Shown here: piece by piece, positions 60,880-64,000 of the stretch
How the letters are laid out: every line of letters begins with the position of its first letter
Numbering within the stretch: position 1 is the first letter of the stretch
Assembly (NCBI GenBank): GCA_916988195.3
Contig: CAKASQ030000005.1
Span: forward strand, 28,391 to 92,390
From: Oscillospiraceae bacterium
Lineage (GTDB): Bacteria; Bacillota; Clostridia; Oscillospirales; Oscillospiraceae
Reading direction: 5' to 3'
Length of the DNA stretch: 64,000 nt
Notes under the pieces: generated by a model
Databases searched by the model: none
Told to the model about the DNA's origin: nothing
Seen by the model: only the letters and a program-made list of their open reading frames with translations
Position numbers and translations under genes: made by a program

Positions 60880-61851
60880 ATGACGAAGGATGACGTTCTG
60901 GCGCTGTTGGAGCAGGCGGACGCACCGGTTTCCGGCGAGCAGATGTGCAAGACGCTGGGTCTGACGCGCGCGGCAGTCTGGAAGGCGATCGAGGCGCTGC
61001 GCGCAGACGGATATGAAATTGAAGCAGCCACGAGGCGGGGATATTTCCTCTGCACGTGCCCACTTACAAAAAGTGCGCTTGAAAAGCGGCTGGCGGGGCA
61101 ATTTCCCACGGAAAAGCTCATCGTCCTGCCCGAGGTCGACTCGACAAACAATTATCTCAAGACGCTCGCCGCAAACGGCGCGCCGGACGGGACGGCGGTT
61201 CTGTCTCTCAAGCAGACGGCCGGACGCGGACGGCGGGGCAGGAGCTTCCTGTCTGAGCCGGGCGGGCTGTATCTGAGCTTTCTGATGCGCCCGCAGGAGC
61301 CCGCGGAAGCACTTTTGCACCTGACGGCACTGGCGGGGCTGTGCGTATGCACGGCGGTCAAACAGGTGACGGGCATGCAGGCCGGGATCAAATGGCCGAA
61401 CGACCCGGTTCTGAACGGGAAAAAGCTCTGCGGCATTTTAACGGAGCTCTCGGTGTCTTTGGAGACGCAGGAGGCGGAATACGTTGTCATCGGCATCGGC
61501 GTCAACTGCAACCAGAAGCGCTTTCCGGAGGATCTTTCGATGGCGACCTCTCTTCGCATGGAGCAGGGAAGCCCCGTGGATGTGAACGCTGTCGCGGCGG
61601 CGCTTTTGCTGGAGCTTTCGCGTATGCGCCGGGAATTTCTGACCCGGAAGGACGCGTGGGTGCGCGCGTTCGCGGAAACATGCCTCACAGTCGGAAAGGA
61701 CGTGCAGATCCTGCGCGCGGGAGACACGAAGCAGGCCCGAGCCGTCGGCATCGGAAAGGACGCGGAGCTTCTGGTTCAGTACCCGGACGGGACGACGGAA
61801 AGCATCTCGTCCGGCGAGGTGTCGGTGCGCGGACTGTATGGGTATGTATAA
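60880..61851 (+). CDS. birA: Bifunctional biotin ligase/biotin operon repressor BirA
   Basis: 323 aa. N-terminal winged helix (DVLALLEQADAPVSGEQMCK; LTRAAVWKAIEALRADGY) marks the group II, repressor-type BirA. The catalytic domain has VDSTNNYLK, QTAGRGRRGRSF (biotin-binding GRGRRGR), GIKWPNDPVLNGKKLCGIL and VIGIGVNCNQ; a C-terminal SH3-like domain follows. It biotinylates carboxylases and, when charged, represses biotin uptake genes such as bioY. Confidence 0.96.
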   Translation: MTKDDVLALLEQADAPVSGEQMCKTLGLTRAAVWKAIEALRADGYEIEAATRRGYFLCTCPLTKSALEKRLAGQFPTEKLIVLPEVDSTNNYLKTLAANGAPDGTAVLSLKQTAGRGRRGRSFLSEPGGLYLSFLMRPQEPAEALLHLTALAGLCVCTAVKQVTGMQAGIKWPNDPVLNGKKLCGILTELSVSLETQEAEYVVIGIGVNCNQKRFPEDLSMATSLRMEQGSPVDVNAVAAALLLELSRMRREFLTRKDAWVRAFAETCLTVGKDVQILRAGDTKQARAVGIGKDAELLVQYPDGTTESISSGEVSVRGLYGYV

Positions 61852-61923
61852 AAGAGCACGCCACATAACTGCGGCTGTCTGCCGGATGACGTGGTGTTGC
61901 CCGAATGGGAAAGGAGCATGTTT

Positions 61924-62448
61924 ATGACAAACGAAGTATTGAAGGCGATTGAGGCGCGCAGAAGCTGCCGCAGCTATGAGGAAAAGCAGATCAGCGCCGA
62001 GGAGCTGAGCGCCGTTACGAACGCGGGCACCTGGGCCCCCACGGCCAAGGGCCTGCAATCGCCGAAGATGGTCGTGGTGCAGGACGCGGAAACGATGGCA
62101 AAGCTTGAGCGCATGAACGCGGCAGTGCTCGGAAATCCGGATGCGCACCCGTTTTATGGCGCGCCGACGGCAGTGGTCGTTTTTGCCGATACGCAGGTTC
62201 CCACCTATATGCAGGACGGCTCGCTCGTGCTCGGAACGATGCTGCTGGCCGCATCGTCGATCGGCCTTGGCTCGTGCTGGATCAACCGCGCGAAGGAATC
62301 GTTCCAGACGGAAGAGGGCAAGGCGCTGATGCGCAAGTGGGGTTTGGCAGACACGTACGAGGGCATCGGCATCTGCATCCTCGGCTACGTCAAGGGCGAA
62401 ATTCCTGCCCCGAAGGCAAGAAAAGAAGACTATATCGTCATGGCCTGA
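61924..62448 (+). CDS. Nitroreductase family protein
   Basis: 174 aa from ATG 61924 (GGAG 7 nt upstream). FMN-binding nitroreductase fold: AIEARRSCRSYEEKQISAEE, WAPTAKGLQSPKMVVVQD, IGLGSCWINRAKESF and ILGYVKGEIPAPKARK. These small NAD(P)H-dependent flavoenzymes reduce nitro groups, quinones or similar compounds. Downstream of birA and 32 bp before dsdA. Confidence 0.92.
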   Translation: MTNEVLKAIEARRSCRSYEEKQISAEELSAVTNAGTWAPTAKGLQSPKMVVVQDAETMAKLERMNAAVLGNPDAHPFYGAPTAVVVFADTQVPTYMQDGSLVLGTMLLAASSIGLGSCWINRAKESFQTEEGKALMRKWGLADTYEGIGICILGYVKGEIPAPKARKEDYIVMA

Positions 62449-62480
62449 CGAGTTCAAAACATCAAAACAGGAGGCGCACC

Positions 62481-63827
62481 ATGAGCTACGAGCAAACGGC
62501 ATTTTGCGGCGCGGTCGGGCGCGGCGAAGAAATTTTCTGGGTAAACCCGGCCAAAAAGCCCTATGAAGCGGTAAAAGCGTCCCTTCCTTTTTCCCGTGCG
62601 CAGATCGAAGACGCAGCAAGCAGACTCGCCCGCTTCGCTCCCTTCCTGCAAATCAAGTTTCCCGAGACGATCCCGACAAACGGCCTCATCGAGTCGCCCC
62701 TGCGCGAGATCGCGGAGATGCGTGCGTGGCTTCATACGCCGTGCCCAGAGCAGCCTGGAGGAAGACTTCTTCTCAAGATGGACAGCCATCTCGCGGCGGC
62801 GGGCTCTGTAAAGGCGCGCGGCGGCATTTATGAAATTCTGCATCACGCGGAAACGCTTGCTTTAGAGCACGGGATGCTGAAGGACGGAGATTCGTATGCG
62901 CGCTTCGCGGACCCGGACTTCCGGGAATTTTTCGGAAAATTTTCGCTGCACGTCGGCTCGACCGGCAATTTAGGCCTCAGCGTCGGTGTGATCGGCGCGG
63001 CGTTTGGATTTAAAACCTGCGTGCACATGTCGGCGGACGCGAAGCAGTGGAAAAAGGATCTGCTTCGCAGCCGGGGCGTGGAGGTACGCGAGTACGCGTC
63101 CGATTACTCCGCGGCGGTCGCGGCAGGACGGAAGCTGGCGCAGGCGGACCCCACGGCCTATTTTGTGGACGACGAGCAGTCGGGCGACCTCTTTTTGGGC
63201 TACGCCGTCGCGGCGGGGAGACTGCAAAAGCAGCTGGATGCAATGGGAATTATCGTGGATGATGCGCACCCACTGGTGGTCTATTTGCCCTGCGGGGTCG
63301 GCGGCGCGCCGGGCGGAATCTGCTACGGGCTCAAGGAAATCTATGGCGACAACGCCGTTTGCTGCTACGTCGAGCCAACGCAGGCGCCCTGCATGCTGCT
63401 GGGACTTGGCACGGGGAAGATGGAGAATATTTCGTGCGCGGACGTGGGCTTAAGCGGTAAGACGGCGGCGGACGGACTGGCAGTCGGCCGGCCTTCGGGT
63501 CTCGTCGCCCGCGCAACAGAGCATTTGGTCAGCTGCGAAGCGACCGTCAACGACCGCGCGCTTTACCGCTACCAGAGGCGGCTCTGGGACACCGAGGGGA
63601 TTTTCATCGAGCCCTCTGCCTGCGCGGGCTTCCACAGCTATGTGCAGCTCGCGCGTGCCTGCAAAGATGGTGTAGCCCCCGAGGCGCTCCACCCGGCGCT
63701 TGGGAACGCGACGCACATCATCTGGGCGACCGGCGGCAGCCTCGTCCCGGAAGCGGAGCGGGAGGTCATGCTGCAAACCGAAACGAGCGCAGACGATCTT
63801 TCACAAAGGCCAGTTATCTTCCAATAA
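62481..63827 (+). CDS. dsdA: D-serine ammonia-lyase
   Basis: 448 aa from ATG 62481 (CAGGAGGC upstream). It follows E. coli DsdA closely: LLLKMDSHLAAAGSVKARGG with the PLP lysine, VGSTGNLGLSVGVIGA, VYLPCGVGGAPGG and EPTQAPCMLLGLGTG. It converts D-serine to pyruvate and ammonia and detoxifies D-serine. No DsdC-like regulator or D-serine importer is nearby. Confidence 0.95.
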   Translation: MSYEQTAFCGAVGRGEEIFWVNPAKKPYEAVKASLPFSRAQIEDAASRLARFAPFLQIKFPETIPTNGLIESPLREIAEMRAWLHTPCPEQPGGRLLLKMDSHLAAAGSVKARGGIYEILHHAETLALEHGMLKDGDSYARFADPDFREFFGKFSLHVGSTGNLGLSVGVIGAAFGFKTCVHMSADAKQWKKDLLRSRGVEVREYASDYSAAVAAGRKLAQADPTAYFVDDEQSGDLFLGYAVAAGRLQKQLDAMGIIVDDAHPLVVYLPCGVGGAPGGICYGLKEIYGDNAVCCYVEPTQAPCMLLGLGTGKMENISCADVGLSGKTAADGLAVGRPSGLVARATEHLVSCEATVNDRALYRYQRRLWDTEGIFIEPSACAGFHSYVQLARACKDGVAPEALHPALGNATHIIWATGGSLVPEAEREVMLQTETSADDLSQRPVIFQ

Positions 63828-63834
63828 GGACAGC

Positions 63835-63867
63835 AAAAGCGCGCAGGCTCAGCCTGCGCGCTTTTTG
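63835..63867 (+). terminator. Intrinsic terminator after dsdA
   Basis: AAAAGCGCGCAGGCT and its complement (63835-63849, 63851-63865) with a one-base apex, then Ts. Confidence 0.92.
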
Positions 63868-63983
63868 TGCGTTATTCAGATATCCTCCGATGGAGTTCGT
63901 AGTAGTCCGTTAATGTTAAAAGCATATTTTCTTGAATTTATGTGATATGATAGCACAAAAGTTCTAAAAGGATGTGCAAACAC

Positions 63984-64000
63984 ATGAACAAGGAAATTAG
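63984..64000 (+). CDS. Start of a gene cut by the right edge
   Basis: ATG at 63984 opens MNKEI with AAAAGGATG about 12 nt upstream. Only five codons are visible, so the product cannot be named. The -10-like TATGAT (63946-63951) lies upstream. The 63868-63983 stretch holds nothing else recognised. Confidence 0.4.

Overview
The window is chromosomal DNA of a GC-rich, anaerobic, low-GC-lineage relative within the Firmicutes, most likely a gut Clostridia of the Oscillospiraceae type. This is an inference from gene content: an HrcA/CIRCE heat-shock operon, an L20-type leader on infC, a group-B-like [FeFe] hydrogenase, a bile salt hydrolase, a YtvI-like sporulation protein, ECF vitamin transporters (ThiT, BioY), and Clostridia-type conjugation genes. 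No rRNA or tRNA gene, CRISPR array or transposase was found.

Layout. (1) 1-6218: one end of an integrative conjugative element on the minus strand, reading rightmost first: replication-initiator-like HTH protein, PcfB, VirD4, Maff2 pilin-like protein, TrbL/VirB6, an MT-A70 DNA methyltransferase and a PrgI-VirB4 fusion cut by the window edge. (2) 6219-7392: gene-free, with tandem hairpins and a 734-bp imperfect inverted-repeat element; the element/chromosome junction should lie here. (3) 7393-12405: CIRCE-controlled hrcA-grpE-dnaK-dnaJ. (4) 12420-15853: an unknown 73-aa gene, then a decayed polymorphic-toxin-like gene with two paralogous immunity-like genes. (5) 15856-26182: MATE pump, TPP riboswitch with thiT, tadA-degV-rsmG, a three-gene mini-operon (zinc ribbon, coiled coil, sigma region 4-like), mnmG-tatD, DUF523-Nudix. 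(6) 26312-39686: MsmK-type ABC ATPase, rpsF-ssb-rpsR, rlmH, DUF1576, pseudouridine synthase, YtvI-like protein, an ACT/alcohol dehydrogenase/hom/lysC aspartate-family operon, and infC-rpmI-rplT. (7) 39948-49931, mostly minus strand: TIM-barrel epimerase, bile salt hydrolase, MATE, [FeFe] hydrogenase, an orphan cobalamin riboswitch, MATE-kinase-ATPase operon, pseudouridine synthase. (8) 49993-59836: a two-component system followed by a carbohydrate-type ABC importer, an HlyD-like adaptor and a MacB-core-like protein. (9) 59963-60167: a type I toxin-antitoxin locus. (10) 60227-64000: bioY/birA around a BirA-like operator, a nitroreductase, D-serine ammonia-lyase and the first codons of another gene.

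Functional links. The ABC importer at 52-57 kb has no ATPase of its own; the lone MsmK/UgpC-type ATPase at 26.5 kb could power it. The two-component system probably controls itself and the importer, because matched TCTTAAAA direct repeats precede both transcription units. A seven-copy, about 105-bp structured repeat family is scattered between genes. A second kind of hairpin-rich non-coding cassette occurs at 6.6-7.3 kb and 29.0-29.2 kb.

The points most worth a second look are the 734-bp palindromic element and its relative at 29 kb, the dispersed repeat family, the orphan cobalamin riboswitch, the type I toxin-antitoxin locus, the ATPase-less adaptor/core-domain cluster, and the broken toxin with two immunity-like genes.
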